Notes: generated by a model not told the origin, from the sequence alone. A stretch of 64,000 bases of DNA from Mesobacillus campisalis (GCF_000986785.1 NZ_LAYY01000002.1:180474-244473), one strand, 5' to 3'. Shown: positions 9,943 to 21,212, numbered from the stretch's first letter. Made by a program: numbers and translations.

Positions 9943-10111
9943 TTTTCCACCTCATTAATGAGAGTATCTTTTATTACCATAAAGCACCCAGGATGCATTT
10001 TCAATCCTTGGAGAGAGCACCCCCCGGCTTTACCCCATTCTACTATATTCTAAACATCTTCCATTCATTTAAAAAGATTGTCATTGAAATGTAACATGGA
10101 ATTAAAACAAC

Positions 10112-10139
10112 AAAAAAGAAACCCTGCAAGGACAGGGTT
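10112..10139 (-). terminator. Intrinsic terminator after spoVE
   Basis: Minus-strand stem AACCCTG/CAGGGTT with a 6-nt loop, then TTTCTTTTTT. Confidence 0.8.
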
Positions 10140-10158
10140 GTGATATACGCTTTTGCTG

Positions 10159-11262
10159 CTAATACCTGGAGTACCTGCTTATATTAAGCAATACGCCTAT
10201 TGCCATCAGCATTAGCGTGAGCGAAGAGCCTCCGTAGCTCAGAAATGGCAGTGTGATGCCGGTGACCGGCATCAGTCCGGTTACCACGCCTATATTGATC
10301 ATTACCTGGATGGCAACCATTCCGATAATCCCTGCTGCCAATAGGCTTCCGTATAAATCGGGGGCTCCCAGGGCAATCCTGATTCCTCTCCAGAGGAGGA
10401 GAGAAAAGAGCAGCAGGACGAAACTGCCGCCAATGAAGCCAAGTTCCTCGGCTAAAATGGCAAAAATAAAATCCGTTTGCGGTTCAGGCAGATAAAAGAA
10501 TTTTTGCCGGCTCTCTCCCAGACCCAGGCCGAACAGGCCGCCCGGACCAATCGCATACAGCGACTGGATCATTTGAAAACCGCTTCCCAGGGGATCTTCC
10601 CATGGGTCGAGGAACGAGGTGATCCTTTTCATCCTGTACGGCGCGGAGGCGACCAGCCCGACGAATCCGGCCACCCCAAGAAGACCAAGGTACGCAAAGT
10701 GGCTGATCTTTGCGCCAGCAATAAAAATCATCACTACGCATGTCCCGACCATGACAGTCCCTGTTCCAAGATCTGGCTGCAGCATAATCATCGCAAAAGC
10801 GGTAAAGACAATCGACAACGAAGGCAGCAAACCTGTTTTGAAAGAGGTGATCTGCTTTTGGTTTTCCGACAGGAACTTTGCCAGAAACGCAATCATTGCC
10901 AGTTTCATAAATTCCGAAGGCTGAACGGAAAACGCACCAACCCCGATCCAGCTCCTTGATCCGTTCCGCACGTTGCCAACACCAGGAATAAGCACAAACA
11001 CCAGCAAAACAAAACAGATGATCAGCAATACCTTGGCCCATGTCCTCCAAGTCCAATAATCGACATTCATGATGAAGAACATGGCAATGATTCCTACAGC
11101 GGCAAACAGCAATTGCCGCTTTGCAAAGAAGAAGGAATCATCAAATTTATATTCTGCCCAGATTGCACTGGCACTGTAAACCATCGTCAGCCCAACGGCA
11201 AGCAGTGTAAGAGTGACAATTAAGAGAATGAAGTCAGGAGTTGTTTTTTTGGTTGTTGGCAA
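10159..11262 (-). CDS. spoVE: Stage V sporulation protein SpoVE (SEDS family)
   Basis: SEDS-family glycan polymerase for spore cortex peptidoglycan, partner of SpoVD, in the outer forespore membrane. 367 aa, about ten membrane helices. Family signatures: NGSRSWIGVGAFSVQPSEFMKL cut at its core near 100-120, the QPDLGTG motif, and the C-terminal PVTGITLPFLSYGGSS. TTG 11262 is chosen: GAGGTG lies 6-7 nt upstream and the product then matches the B. subtilis length (366); a GTG at 11271 has no ribosome-binding site. A second SEDS protein, FtsW, is at 48,865. Confidence 0.96.
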   Translation of the reverse strand: MPTTKKTTPDFILLIVTLTLLAVGLTMVYSASAIWAEYKFDDSFFFAKRQLLFAAVGIIAMFFIMNVDYWTWRTWAKVLLIICFVLLVFVLIPGVGNVRNGSRSWIGVGAFSVQPSEFMKLAMIAFLAKFLSENQKQITSFKTGLLPSLSIVFTAFAMIMLQPDLGTGTVMVGTCVVMIFIAGAKISHFAYLGLLGVAGFVGLVASAPYRMKRITSFLDPWEDPLGSGFQMIQSLYAIGPGGLFGLGLGESRQKFFYLPEPQTDFIFAILAEELGFIGGSFVLLLFSLLLWRGIRIALGAPDLYGSLLAAGIIGMVAIQVMINIGVVTGLMPVTGITLPFLSYGGSSLTLMLMAIGVLLNISRYSRY

Positions 11263-11353
11263 CGGACACACCTCGGCAGTTTAGATTAGGGCCTCTCTTG
11301 ATGCCTGCCAATCTACCCGGTAAGTGCGTTCTTGGCGCATTCAAAGACAAGCC

Positions 11354-12706
11354 CTACTTAAGCTTATGCACCGCTTCGATGAACATGTCACCCCGCACCT
11401 CAAAAGTTTTATATTGATCCCAACTTGCGCAAGCAGGGGAAAGGAGAATGACATCGCCAGCATCAGAATGTCTGAACGCCTCCGGAACGGCTTTTTCAAC
11501 ATTATCGACGCGGACGATTGTTTTTATTCCTGCTGCTTCCCCAGCCTGTTCAATCTTTGCTGCCGTCTGTCCAAATGTGATGAGAGCCTTGACACTGCCC
11601 AGGGAAGGAATCAGTTCCTCAAACCCATTCCCCCTGTCAAGTCCTCCCGCAAGCAGCACGACTGGACTGGCAAAAGCAGAAAGAGCCTTTTGCGTGGCGA
11701 GTATGTTAGTTGCCTTTGAATCATTATAAAATCTGCGGCCTTCTATTTCACTGACAAATTGCAGCCTGTGACGTACTCCTGTGAAAGTCCGCAATACTTC
11801 AGCAATTGCTTCCTTGTCAGCTCCTGTGAGACGGGCTGCAGCAACTGCCGAAAGGATGTTTTCAAGATTATGTTTTCCAGGCAGCGCAATGTCCTCAACA
11901 TGGATGATTTTCTCCCCTGCAAATGTAACCCAGCCATCCTTCACACTAGCTCCGCCGGAAAGCTCCTTTGATACAGAGAAAGGAATGATTTGCGCCTGTG
12001 AACGTTCCGCCAAAGCCATGACTCTCTCCTGGTCGGCATTGACGATCAGGTAATCACTTTTATCCTGATTTTCAGTAATCCTTGCCTTGGCTTCATGGTA
12101 CTCTCCCAAACTTCCATGGTAATCAAGGTGGGCCTCATATAGGTTGGTAATCACAGCAATCTTTGGTTTGAACTCGTCTACCCCCATCAATTGGAATGAG
12201 GATAATTCAATGACAATGTTGTTTTCCAGTCCAGCATTCTGGGCCACATCCGATGCTACTGTTCCAATGTTTCCGGCAATCAGCGGTTTTTTGCGCCCTT
12301 TCTCAAGCATTTCAAAAATCAGTGTAGTGGTGGTTGTTTTCCCGTTTGTACCAGTTATCGCAACAAACGGGGCCTCTGATACTTGATAGGCAAGCTCCAC
12401 TTCTGTAATGATGGGAATCTGCTTGGCTAATGCCGCCTGGATCATCGGATTATGATAAGGGATTCCCGGATTTTTCACGACAAGTTCAAACCCTTCATCC
12501 ATTAGTTCGACTGGATGGCTCCCGCAAATCACCTTGATTCCCTGCTCAAGCAAGCCTTGAGCCTCCGGATTTTCGGAAAGGGGCTTTTTGTCATTCACAG
12601 TAACAAATGCTCCCAGGCTGTTCAGCAAAGATGCCGCGCTTACACCGCTCTTGGCAAGGCCAAGAACCAGGACTTTTTTATATTTGTATTTATCTGCATG
12701 TTTCAC
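11354..12706 (-). CDS. murD: UDP-N-acetylmuramoylalanine--D-glutamate ligase MurD
   Basis: ATP-dependent addition of D-Glu to UDP-MurNAc-L-Ala. 450 aa. N-terminal UDP-binding domain ([14 protein letters not shown]), central ATPase with GTNGKTT at 119-125, and C-terminal domain with FYNDSKATN near 308. GTG start at 12706 directly follows the mraY TAG stop, with GAGGTG about 9 nt upstream inside mraY, so coupling is likely. Confidence 0.97.
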   Translation of the reverse strand: MKHADKYKYKKVLVLGLAKSGVSAASLLNSLGAFVTVNDKKPLSENPEAQGLLEQGIKVICGSHPVELMDEGFELVVKNPGIPYHNPMIQAALAKQIPIITEVELAYQVSEAPFVAITGTNGKTTTTTLIFEMLEKGRKKPLIAGNIGTVASDVAQNAGLENNIVIELSSFQLMGVDEFKPKIAVITNLYEAHLDYHGSLGEYHEAKARITENQDKSDYLIVNADQERVMALAERSQAQIIPFSVSKELSGGASVKDGWVTFAGEKIIHVEDIALPGKHNLENILSAVAAARLTGADKEAIAEVLRTFTGVRHRLQFVSEIEGRRFYNDSKATNILATQKALSAFASPVVLLAGGLDRGNGFEELIPSLGSVKALITFGQTAAKIEQAGEAAGIKTIVRVDNVEKAVPEAFRHSDAGDVILLSPACASWDQYKTFEVRGDMFIEAVHKLK

Positions 12707-13681
12707 CTAAATCCACACCTCAATATATATTCCGATAATCGCGCACAGCAGCCCAACCGTCCAGAATGTGACAACAACACGCCATTCTGACCAGCCAATC
12801 AGTTCGTAATGGTGATGGAGTGGGCTCATGCGGAAAATGCGTTTTCCTGTCGTCTTAAATGAAATCACCTGAAGAATGACTGACAAAGTTTCAATGACGA
12901 AAATTCCGCCAATGATCAGCAACAGCACTTCCAGCTTTGCCAGGATAGCGACCGTCGCAATCGCCCCTCCGAGCGCGAGTGAACCGGTGTCACCCATAAA
13001 TACCTTCGCCGGGTGGGCATTGAATACCAAAAAGCCCAATACTGCCCCTGCAACTGCCACGGCAAAAATGGCCAATTCAAATTGGGACTGGCTCCAGGCA
13101 AGCACTGCAAAGGCGCCAAACGCTATAGCCGCCGTACCGGACACAAGTCCATCCAAACCGTCTGTGAGGTTTACGGCATTTGAAAAGCCTACCAGCCAAA
13201 AGATAATGAAAAACACATAACCCCAACCAAGGTCAACTGAAAGGTCCGTCAATGGAATGCTGATTACAGTTGAAAAATCACTTTGCCTAAAAATGATATA
13301 AAAAATGACGGATATAACAATCTGTCCAAGAAGCTTCTGTTTTGATGTCAGGCCCAGGTTCCTTTTCATGACCACCTTAATGAAGTCATCCAGGAAACCG
13401 AGCAGCCCGAAGCCAAGGGTAACCAACAATAACAAATAGGTTTCGACCGATGCGGTTGAAAACTTTTCCGTCATGACCAAAGTCGTTACAGTGATGGACA
13501 GAAGAATCATAATGCCGCCCATTGTCGGCGTCCCTGTCTTTTTCTGGTGGGATTTTGGTCCTTCCTCACGTATGCTCTGCCCGAATTTCAGCCTTCTCAG
13601 GAAAGGGATAAAGATTGGGGAAAGAAGTACGGTAATAAGAAAACCAAGAAGAATGGTGAATATGATCACTTCCTCCAGCAT
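12707..13681 (-). CDS. mraY: Phospho-N-acetylmuramoyl-pentapeptide transferase MraY
   Basis: Integral membrane enzyme that transfers phospho-MurNAc-pentapeptide to undecaprenyl phosphate, making lipid I. 324 aa, about ten helices. Active-site aspartates in GFLDDFIKV (near 116) and the NLTDGLDGL motif (near 172); the cytoplasmic [11 protein letters not shown] loop (near 290) is diagnostic. Stop abuts the murD start. Confidence 0.98.
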   Translation of the reverse strand: MLEEVIIFTILLGFLITVLLSPIFIPFLRRLKFGQSIREEGPKSHQKKTGTPTMGGIMILLSITVTTLVMTEKFSTASVETYLLLLVTLGFGLLGFLDDFIKVVMKRNLGLTSKQKLLGQIVISVIFYIIFRQSDFSTVISIPLTDLSVDLGWGYVFFIIFWLVGFSNAVNLTDGLDGLVSGTAAIAFGAFAVLAWSQSQFELAIFAVAVAGAVLGFLVFNAHPAKVFMGDTGSLALGGAIATVAILAKLEVLLLIIGGIFVIETLSVILQVISFKTTGKRIFRMSPLHHHYELIGWSEWRVVVTFWTVGLLCAIIGIYIEVWI

Positions 13682-13804
13682 GCTAATTCCCCCTCCCCTT
13701 TAAACGGCAGACCTGGCCCTCATGGTCATGGCAGCGTATTTTTCTTAAAAAACGAATTAAAGGCATAAAGATGCCTGTTTGCAAATGAATGTCCATTCTC
13801 TATT

Positions 13805-15274
13805 CTATTGTTCCTTTCTTTTCTTTATGGCTTTTAGCGCAATTTCTCTGTCATCAAACTCGAAAGTTTGATCGCCGATTTGCTGATACGTTTCATGACC
13901 CTTGCCGGCAATCAGAATCACATCGCCTTCTTTGGCTTTTTCCACAGCATGGATGATGGCTTCCTCGCGGTCGGTAATCTTTACATACGGCTGCCCCTTG
14001 ACTCCTTCTTCCATGTCCCTGAGAATCTGTTCCGGGTCCTCGCTGCGTGGGTTGTCTGAGGTAAAGATGGCATTAGTGGCAAATTGGCAAGCGATCTTGG
14101 CCATCAGCGGCCGCTTCGTCCGGTCCCTGTCACCACCGCATCCTACCACCACAAATATCCTTTTTTCTGCAAACTGTTTGACTGTCTTAAGGACATTTTC
14201 CAGACTGTCGGGAGTATGGGCATAATCCACAATAACAGAAAAATCCTGCCCCCCGTCCACTGGTTCAAAACGGCCGGCAACTCCCTTAACAGACTGAAGT
14301 GAATCAAGGATGCCCTCAAGAGGCAAACCGGAAGCCAGGCCAGCTCCGATTGCCGCCAGGGCATTGTAGATGCTGAATTTTCCAATCAGCTGGATGCTGA
14401 CTTCGTTTGCTCCAAACGGACTGACCAACTCGAATGAAGTTCCCCCGGATGTCATCTGGATGTTCCTGGCCTGAAGGTCGGCATAGTTGTCAATGCCATA
14501 CGTTAATATATGCGCAGCCGTTATTTTTTTATATTCCTCACTGGCTTCATCATCACTATTCAACACAGCAAACTTGGGCTTCTGGTGATTGAAGGCATTG
14601 CCAAGCTGGGAAAACAAAAGTCCCTTGGCCTTTCTGTACTCATCCATCGTTTTATGGTAATCAAGATGGTCTTGCGTTAAATTGGTAAAGACGGCTACAT
14701 CATAGTCTGTACCATGAACCCTTCCATGAACGAGTGCATGGGAAGAAACCTCCATCACGGTAGTCTTCACCTTTTCATCAACCATTTGCGCCAGCGTTTT
14801 CTGAAGCGTCAGGCTTTCTGGTGTTGTATTTTTCACCTCATATAAGCTGTCGCCAATTTTTGTGTACATCGTGCCAATCAGGCCGGTTTTTTGACCGGCA
14901 TCAATAAAGATTTTCTCGATTAGATGGCTGGTTGTCGTCTTTCCATTCGTCCCGGTAATTCCAATCATATGAAGTCTTTGGCTTGGCTGGCCATAAAAAG
15001 CATCTGCAAGGACCGCCATGGACCGAATGGTATCTTTCACGACAATGACCGGAACATTCAAACTGAGCTCCCGCTCCGCCAAAACTGCGGCCGCTCCATT
15101 ATCGACCGCTGAATGTGCAAAATCATGCCCATCCACGGTATAGCCTTTGATGCAAATGAACAGGCTGCCTTTTTTTACTTTCCTGTTATCATTTTCAATC
15201 GATGTTATCTCTGGGTTTTCCCCATTATAATCGACAAAGGGGTGCAAATTCCCAAGCAGTTGTTGCAATTTCAT
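13805..15274 (-). CDS. murE: UDP-MurNAc-tripeptide synthetase MurE (meso-DAP adding)
   Basis: Adds the third stem-peptide residue in the cytoplasm. 489 aa. ATP-binding GTNGKTT at 108-114, carbamylated lysine region near YRKAKG, and DNPRSEDP near 405: the DNPR tetrad selects meso-diaminopimelate rather than lysine, so the organism has DAP-type peptidoglycan. ATG 15274 fits the family start ([10 protein letters not shown]); a TTG 24 bp upstream is less likely. AGAGGA lies about 10 nt before the ATG. Confidence 0.97.
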   Translation of the reverse strand: MKLQQLLGNLHPFVDYNGENPEITSIENDNRKVKKGSLFICIKGYTVDGHDFAHSAVDNGAAAVLAERELSLNVPVIVVKDTIRSMAVLADAFYGQPSQRLHMIGITGTNGKTTTSHLIEKIFIDAGQKTGLIGTMYTKIGDSLYEVKNTTPESLTLQKTLAQMVDEKVKTTVMEVSSHALVHGRVHGTDYDVAVFTNLTQDHLDYHKTMDEYRKAKGLLFSQLGNAFNHQKPKFAVLNSDDEASEEYKKITAAHILTYGIDNYADLQARNIQMTSGGTSFELVSPFGANEVSIQLIGKFSIYNALAAIGAGLASGLPLEGILDSLQSVKGVAGRFEPVDGGQDFSVIVDYAHTPDSLENVLKTVKQFAEKRIFVVVGCGGDRDRTKRPLMAKIACQFATNAIFTSDNPRSEDPEQILRDMEEGVKGQPYVKITDREEAIIHAVEKAKEGDVILIAGKGHETYQQIGDQTFEFDDREIALKAIKKRKEQ

Positions 15275-15394
15275 GTTAATCAATTCCTCTCCAAACAAAC
15301 ATGGCGTTTTTTATTTTACATGATTGAAGCCAAATAAGCCATTATTCTCAAGGAAAAGTACAGTATCGGGCCTTCTTTTTTTCTAAACTTTACG

Positions 15395-15430
15395 CAAAAA
15401 TGGGCGGCGAATCGGGACCGGTCGCCGCCC
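15395..15430 (-). terminator. Intrinsic terminator after spoVD
   Basis: Strong 9-bp stem GGGCGGCGA/TCGCCGCCC followed on the minus strand by ATTTTTG. It separates spoVD from murE. Confidence 0.75.
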
Positions 15431-15530
15431 TGAACACACGCAGTCATTTTTTCAGACGGTTGGTCAGTCATTCACCGTCTTTTCATCCGCATTAACTGAC
15501 AGTAAAACCCTCACTGAATGCTGTTTCACC

Positions 15531-17453
15531 TTATTCTTCATCGGAGTCCATATACAGTCTGATGGTTGACCCTTCCTTCACCTTAATACCCGGTGAAGGA
15601 GACTGTTTAACCACCATTTTCCCTTCTCCGCTCACTTCTATCCTGAGATTGACCAGATGCTGCTGAATTTCTGTCCTTGTCATTCCCTTCAAGTCAGGAA
15701 CCTCAACCATAGGAGTGTCAAGCCAGGTCATTTCTTTTTCGATTTGATTCTTTCTTGGTTGTACCTCCAGGGCATGGAGGCTGTCTTCCATAATATTGCC
15801 CACTATCGGTGCCGCAACGACTCCGCCGAATTGTACCGTCCCTTTTGGGTTATCCACGGCAATGTAAACAACTAGCTGCGGATCATCAGCTGGGGCAAAC
15901 CCAATAAAGGAAACAATATGGTTGTTTTCAAGATATCTGCCATCCTTTGCTTTTTGGGCAGTACCTGTTTTTCCGCCAACCCGATAGGACTCGACAAACG
16001 CGCCTTTCCCCGACCCCTGGGCAACCACCGTCTCAAGTGCATGCCTGATTTCCTCGGATGTTTCTTCCGATATGACTCTTCTTTTTGCTTGAGGGGATTT
16101 TTGCATCACGATCTTCCCTGTAACAGGGTCAATCAGCTCTTTGGCAATATAGGGAGTATACAGGGTGCCCCCGTTCACTGCCGCCGATACGGCCGCAACC
16201 TGCTGAATCGGCGTTACCGAGACCCCCTGTCCAAAAGCAGTGGTTGCCTGCTCAACCGGGCCAACCCGATCAAGGTTGAACATGATTCCTTTCCCTTCCC
16301 CCTGAAGGTCAATGCCAGTTTTTTCACCGAAACCAAATTGTTTTATATATTTAAACAAGGTGTCTTTTCCCAGTCTGTCTCCCAGTTCTACAAACCCGGG
16401 ATTGCAGGAGTTCTGAACCACTTCAAGGAAAGATTGCGATCCATGCCCTCCCCGTTTCCAGCAGCGAAGAGTCGCACCGCCAACTTTTACAGACCCGCTG
16501 TCATGAAAATGATCGTCATGGAGATCTACTTTGCCTTCTTCAATAGCAGCAGCAAGCGTAATAATCTTAAAAGTAGATCCTGGTTCATAAGCACTCCAAA
16601 CAGGAAGATTCCGGTTGTATACTTCTGCTGGTACATTTTTGAAGTTGGCTGGGTCAAAGCTTGGCCTGCTGGACATCGCAAGGATTTCCCCATTGTTCGG
16701 GTTCATGGCTATGGCGATGATTCCATCCGGATCGTATTTAGCCTCCGCGATGTCAAGCTCCCTTTCAACAATGGTCTGAACCCTGCTGTCAATCGTCAAC
16801 TTCAGGTCCAATCCATCAACCGGGGGCTGGTAGTCATCCGCCATATCACTCATCCGCTGGCCTTTAGCATTCGCATAGAACTGGACGGATCCCCTTTCGC
16901 CTTTGAGTTCTTTGTCATAATACAGTTCAAGTCCCATCAGCCCTTGATTGTCAATGCCGGCAAAACCTAGAACATGGGATAAATAATTGCCAAAAGGATA
17001 ATGGCGCTTTGAATCCTCCCCGATATAAATGCCTTTTAAATTGAGGGCTCGAACTTCCTTAGCCTTTTCATGCGATATCTTCCTTGCTTCATTGAACCTT
17101 ACAATCATTTCGGATTTGGTTATATACTGATGCACTTTCTCCTTGGACATATTAAGTACAGCAGCAAGCTTTTCCGATGTTGCCTCCGGGTCTTCAATTT
17201 GCCGTGGCACCGCCCATACTGTCGGCGCACTTATATTGGTTGCCAGCGCCACGCCATTCCGGTCGATAATCTCGCCGCGCTTTGGCTCAAACGGGATGTT
17301 CCTGCTCCAAGAGCTTTTCGCTCCATCCGTCAGCCAGTTTCCCAGCACAAATTGAACATATCCCAAGCGGATATCAATAATAAGAAATACAAGGATCCCG
17401 GCAACCAATACAAAAGCGAGCCTTTTCCTTACCGTCACATTGGACACGCGCAT
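15531..17453 (-). CDS. spoVD: Stage V sporulation protein SpoVD (class B PBP)
   Basis: Sporulation-specific transpeptidase needed for cortex synthesis with SpoVE. 640 aa: membrane anchor (residues 12-30), PBP dimerisation domain, transpeptidase domain with STFK (serine 293), SCN (349-351) and KTG (495-497), and one C-terminal PASTA domain (about 580-636). The cysteine next to the SxN motif fits the known redox control of SpoVD by StoA/ResA. Lies downstream of pbpB, but with its own promoter. Confidence 0.97.
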   Translation of the reverse strand: MRVSNVTVRKRLAFVLVAGILVFLIIDIRLGYVQFVLGNWLTDGAKSSWSRNIPFEPKRGEIIDRNGVALATNISAPTVWAVPRQIEDPEATSEKLAAVLNMSKEKVHQYITKSEMIVRFNEARKISHEKAKEVRALNLKGIYIGEDSKRHYPFGNYLSHVLGFAGIDNQGLMGLELYYDKELKGERGSVQFYANAKGQRMSDMADDYQPPVDGLDLKLTIDSRVQTIVERELDIAEAKYDPDGIIAIAMNPNNGEILAMSSRPSFDPANFKNVPAEVYNRNLPVWSAYEPGSTFKIITLAAAIEEGKVDLHDDHFHDSGSVKVGGATLRCWKRGGHGSQSFLEVVQNSCNPGFVELGDRLGKDTLFKYIKQFGFGEKTGIDLQGEGKGIMFNLDRVGPVEQATTAFGQGVSVTPIQQVAAVSAAVNGGTLYTPYIAKELIDPVTGKIVMQKSPQAKRRVISEETSEEIRHALETVVAQGSGKGAFVESYRVGGKTGTAQKAKDGRYLENNHIVSFIGFAPADDPQLVVYIAVDNPKGTVQFGGVVAAPIVGNIMEDSLHALEVQPRKNQIEKEMTWLDTPMVEVPDLKGMTRTEIQQHLVNLRIEVSGEGKMVVKQSPSPGIKVKEGSTIRLYMDSDEE

Positions 17454-17553
17454 ACTTCAAACAACCTCCTTATATTGCCTGGGGGTCAATCCCATTTGCC
17501 TGAACGAAAAAGACCCCGACTGCATCCGCAAAACACTGAGAGCAGCCTGTTCA

Positions 17554-17582
17554 AATATATGCTTGTACCAGCGACAATATAA
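17554..17582 (-). promoter_or_regulatory. sigma-E promoter for spoVD
   Basis: Minus strand TTATATT (17576-17582), 14-bp spacer, CATATATT (17554-17561). Compare the sigma-E consensus KMATATT-N14-CATACANT. It lies about 100 bp before the spoVD start. spoVD is known to be sigma-E-dependent. Confidence 0.55.
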
Positions 17583-17610
17583 CACCAACAATGAACATGG
17601 ATTTCCTGAC

Positions 17611-17653
17611 AAAAAAAAGAAACAGAGGATCAGTCAAAGACATCCTCTGTTTC
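17611..17653 (-). terminator. Intrinsic terminator overlapping the 3' end of pbpB
   Basis: 12-bp stem GAAACAGAGGAT/ATCCTCTGTTTC followed on the minus strand by eight T. The upstream arm lies in the last codons of pbpB and the stop codon is in the hairpin. Confidence 0.85.
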
Positions 17654-19867
17654 TTCATCACCGCTATTTTCACTTTCCCCTGTCTCTTCCTGCTGGTTTT
17701 CAGCCTCAGCCTTCTCTAGCGGGGCCATTAATTCTACAATCAGGTAATCGCCGTCTTTCACTGCGCTTCCCGGCTGGATGTTCTGCTTGGTTACATATCC
17801 GCTCCCCGCTTTATTCAGCTTCAAGCCTGCTACTTGGGCAAATTTCATGACATCCCTTAGCGACCAGTCTGTCATGTCGGGTGCAGTGACTTTACCTGTT
17901 GTTTTGAGAATGACTTTTTCTCCGCCAAGAATGACCGCCCCTTCTTTAGGAAGCTGCTTGGCAATTTTTTCTCCTTCACCGACAACAACAGGAGTAAGGC
18001 CTTTCTCCTTTAGTCTTGCAACAGCGTCATCTGAGGCCTTTCCTGTAACATCCGGAACCTCGCTTGAAACAATTTCTTCCTGGACTACTGGTTTTATATT
18101 CAAATATTGAAGGCTGCTCTTCATGACCGGATTGAAGATTTTTGACACTGGTACCGAGCCATTTGTACTTTCATCAAGCTCCGGCTGCTGGACCGCAACA
18201 TAGACAATCAGCTCGGGGTCATCGGTTGGTGCCATCCCCAGGAAAGAGTAGAGGAAATTGCCATGGCCCCTCAGATATTTGCCGTCATTCCCAGGTATTT
18301 GGGCTGTACCCGTCTTGCCGGCAACATCATATCCCTCTATCTTGTAACTGCCTCCTGTTCCTTTCTCCGCGGTGATTGTGGTCTCAAGAATTTCACGGAC
18401 CTTTTTGGCCGTTTTGGCAGAAATCGGTGTCCCGGCGATCTCCGGCTCCGGCTGCTCCACTACTTCATTTGAATTTGGATCCACAATCTTGTCAATGATT
18501 TGTGGTTTCATCATCTTCCCGTCATTTGCAACTGCTGTTGCGGCCTGGACAAGCTGCAAAGGCGTCATGGTGGTGCCTTGTCCAAATGAGGTCGTTATTT
18601 TTTCAATTGGCCACTCGTACAGGATTTTTCCGGTCTTTTCGTTTGGCAAATTGATTCCGGTGGGCTTATCTAGCCCGAATGCAGTGAGGTACTTCCTGAA
18701 CGTTTCTGTTCCTATCTTTTCATTGACTAGCTTGGCCATAGCCACATTGGATGAACGCTGGATGCCCTCTAGATAGGTAATTTCCCCCCAGCCCCTGCCG
18801 GAATTATGATCGCCGATCGGCATGGATTTGGGTGTCACCTTGTACTGCCCTGATTTAAACTTTTCGCTTGGATTAAACTTGTTTTCCTCCACTGCAGCCG
18901 CCAGGGTAAAAATCTTCATGGTTGATCCTGGCTCAATGGACGTTTCAATCACTTCATTATGCCAATTCTGCTCGATTCCTTCTTTTGTTTTTGGATGGAA
19001 TGTTGGCCGTTGCCCCATTGCCAGAATATCCCCTGTCTTTGGGTCAGCTACAACCGCGATGATTTTTTTCGGCTTGTATTCTTCATCCACACGATCCATT
19101 GCATCTTCAAGGAAGGTTTGAATTTTTTTGTCCAGCGTCAAATACAAATCGTTTCCATTATGTGCCGGCTTAATCTCTTTTTCGGAATTCGGAAGAAGGA
19201 ATCCCCAAAAATCACTTTCCACCCTTACGGAACCATCGCTGCCAGTCAAGTAGTCCTCAAAAGCAGCTTCAATCCCAAGCTGGCCGACGCTTTCCGCTTT
19301 TCCATCTTCCTTTTCTTCCTTTTCGACATACCCTATAAGATGGGAAGAAAATATACCGTTAGGGTAGAATCGTTTGGAATCTTTAGTAAAGGTAATCCCT
19401 GGCAGTTTCTTTTTTTCAATTTCATTTTTCACTCCATGCGGGATATCCCTTCCCGCCTTTCCAAACTCAACCTGAAACACTCCCTCTTTTGTGAGGCGCT
19501 CATAAATGTCAGACTCGTTCATTTCTATATACTGGGCCAGGACTTTAGCCGTTTTTTCCGGGTTGTCCACATGCTTAGGCTGCTTGGGATTGCTGGTCAT
19601 CTTTTCGTCCAAAATGGCAACCAGGGTATAGGAGTTGGTATCCTCGGCAATCACCTCGGCATTCCGATCGAAAATGGTTCCCCTCGTTGCCTCAATCAGA
19701 GTTTCCTTCGAGTATTTTTGCTGGGCCTTGGCCGCTAACGGCTGCCCCGCTACCTCACCGGTAACCTGTATGGATACAAATCGATAGATGACGATAAAAA
19801 AGAGCAGGCTGAATACGACAAATAATCCAGCTGCTCCAACATTCATATTTGGACGTTTCCTGTTCAT
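17630..19867 (-). CDS. pbpB: Penicillin-binding protein 2B (PbpB), septal transpeptidase
   Basis: Class B PBP of the vegetative divisome, partner of FtsW. 745 aa: membrane anchor (about 13-33), dimerisation domain, transpeptidase with STMK (serine 315), SSN (372-374) and KTG (518-520), then two PASTA domains (about 600-720) and a very acidic tail. Start ATG overlaps the ftsL stop by 4 bp (ATGA), a coupled arrangement. Confidence 0.97.
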   Translation of the reverse strand: MNRKRPNMNVGAAGLFVVFSLLFFIVIYRFVSIQVTGEVAGQPLAAKAQQKYSKETLIEATRGTIFDRNAEVIAEDTNSYTLVAILDEKMTSNPKQPKHVDNPEKTAKVLAQYIEMNESDIYERLTKEGVFQVEFGKAGRDIPHGVKNEIEKKKLPGITFTKDSKRFYPNGIFSSHLIGYVEKEEKEDGKAESVGQLGIEAAFEDYLTGSDGSVRVESDFWGFLLPNSEKEIKPAHNGNDLYLTLDKKIQTFLEDAMDRVDEEYKPKKIIAVVADPKTGDILAMGQRPTFHPKTKEGIEQNWHNEVIETSIEPGSTMKIFTLAAAVEENKFNPSEKFKSGQYKVTPKSMPIGDHNSGRGWGEITYLEGIQRSSNVAMAKLVNEKIGTETFRKYLTAFGLDKPTGINLPNEKTGKILYEWPIEKITTSFGQGTTMTPLQLVQAATAVANDGKMMKPQIIDKIVDPNSNEVVEQPEPEIAGTPISAKTAKKVREILETTITAEKGTGGSYKIEGYDVAGKTGTAQIPGNDGKYLRGHGNFLYSFLGMAPTDDPELIVYVAVQQPELDESTNGSVPVSKIFNPVMKSSLQYLNIKPVVQEEIVSSEVPDVTGKASDDAVARLKEKGLTPVVVGEGEKIAKQLPKEGAVILGGEKVILKTTGKVTAPDMTDWSLRDVMKFAQVAGLKLNKAGSGYVTKQNIQPGSAVKDGDYLIVELMAPLEKAEAENQQEETGESENSGDEETEDVFD

Positions 19868-20229
19868 TGCTCCCGCACAACCTTGACGTTATCTTCATTG
19901 AAGGTTAAGCCGAGTTTCTCTGCCTGCTGTTTGATCCGTTCGTAAGTGCTAAGTTCACTTATTTGTATTTCCAGGTCAGAATTGACTTTCTGCTGTTCCT
20001 GGATTGCATTTTCTACAAGCTGGATTTCTTTGTTCACATCGTAAATCGCTGCCTGTTTGGAGACCATAAAAGACCCGCCAATACAAACCATCACACCAAA
20101 AGCAAAGATCAGCACCCGCTCCCCAGGGGTGAGCGAATAATACTTTTTGGGAGCCTTTGGCTTATGCTTCGGAGTGCTGATTGGCTGCTGCTGTATTTCC
20201 TGTTGAATCTTTTTTGCAAGGTTGCTCAT
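19864..20229 (-). CDS. ftsL: Cell division protein FtsL
   Basis: Small bitopic divisome protein, 121 aa, close to the 117 aa of B. subtilis. Basic, proline-rich cytoplasmic N-terminus, one membrane helix (about 38-57) and an extracytoplasmic leucine-zipper-like coiled coil (62-105) that pairs with DivIC and DivIB. Sequence is poorly conserved across species; the call rests on topology and its place between rsmH and pbpB. Confidence 0.93.
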   Translation of the reverse strand: MSNLAKKIQQEIQQQPISTPKHKPKAPKKYYSLTPGERVLIFAFGVMVCIGGSFMVSKQAAIYDVNKEIQLVENAIQEQQKVNSDLEIQISELSTYERIKQQAEKLGLTFNEDNVKVVREQ

Positions 20230-20279
20230 TCTTTTCCCTCCTGTTTTTTATTCCTGCCCTGAAGGTGACTAGTTCCAGG

Positions 20280-21212
20280 TTACAGTTTTTCAGCGATCCT
20301 TAGCTTAGCAGACCGTGCGCGGTTGTTCTCTTCCAACTCTTTTTCTGTAGGCAGAATCGGCTTTCTTGTAATCAATTTAACTTTCGGCTTAAACTCATCT
20401 GGTATAACTGGCAGGCCATGTGGCAGCGGCGGTGTTTCACTGGCCTTTTTAAAAGCCACTTTACAAATCCTGTCTTCCAGGGAATGGAAAGTAATGACAG
20501 AAATCCGTCCACCCTTGCCAAGCAGATCAATTGCTTGTTGCAGTGATTGTTCAAACACGCCCAATTCATCATTTACAGCAATCCTGATTGCCTGGAAAAC
20601 CCGCTTTGCCGGGTGTCCTCCTTTACGGCGTGCAGGTGCAGGGATGGCATCCTTGATCAGCTCTACCAGCTCTGCAGTCGTAGCAATAGGCTTAACAGCA
20701 CGTGCCGCCTCAATCTTGCGGGCAATTTGCTTTGAAAATTTCTCTTCCCCGTACTGAAAGAAGATTTTGACAAGCTTTTCGTATGGCCATTCGTTCACCA
20801 CTTCATATGCCGAGACATCTGCATCCTGGTCCATTCTCATATCAAGCGGAGCATCATGGTGATAACTAAATCCTCGTTCCGGAGTATCAAGCTGGGGAGA
20901 TGAGACCCCCAAATCATAAAGCACTCCATCCACCTGATTAACATCCAGGTCCTGGAGCTCTGTTTTCAAATGAAGAAAATTGCTTTTAATGATGGTCAGC
21001 CTGTCTCCAAACCTTTCCAATTTTTTCCGGGCATTCTCGATGGCTGTTTCATCCTGGTCGAACGCATACAGCCTACCTTTCTCTGAAAGCCTGGATAAAA
21101 TGAGTTCGCTGTGGCCGGCACCACCGAGAGTACAATCCACGTATATACCATCCGGCTTGATATCAAGACCTGAAACGGCTTCTTCAAGCAATACTGTTGT
21201 ATGTTTAAACAT
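20280..21212 (-). CDS. rsmH: 16S rRNA (cytosine1402-N4)-methyltransferase RsmH (MraW)
   Basis: SAM-dependent methylation of C1402 in the ribosomal P site. 310 aa. SAM-binding [14 protein letters not shown] (near 26-39), [12 protein letters not shown] (near 53), and the C-terminal signature [11 protein letters not shown] (near 245). Sits between mraZ and ftsL, as in almost all dcw clusters. Confidence 0.97.
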   Translation of the reverse strand: MFKHTTVLLEEAVSGLDIKPDGIYVDCTLGGAGHSELILSRLSEKGRLYAFDQDETAIENARKKLERFGDRLTIIKSNFLHLKTELQDLDVNQVDGVLYDLGVSSPQLDTPERGFSYHHDAPLDMRMDQDADVSAYEVVNEWPYEKLVKIFFQYGEEKFSKQIARKIEAARAVKPIATTAELVELIKDAIPAPARRKGGHPAKRVFQAIRIAVNDELGVFEQSLQQAIDLLGKGGRISVITFHSLEDRICKVAFKKASETPPLPHGLPVIPDEFKPKVKLITRKPILPTEKELEENNRARSAKLRIAEKL

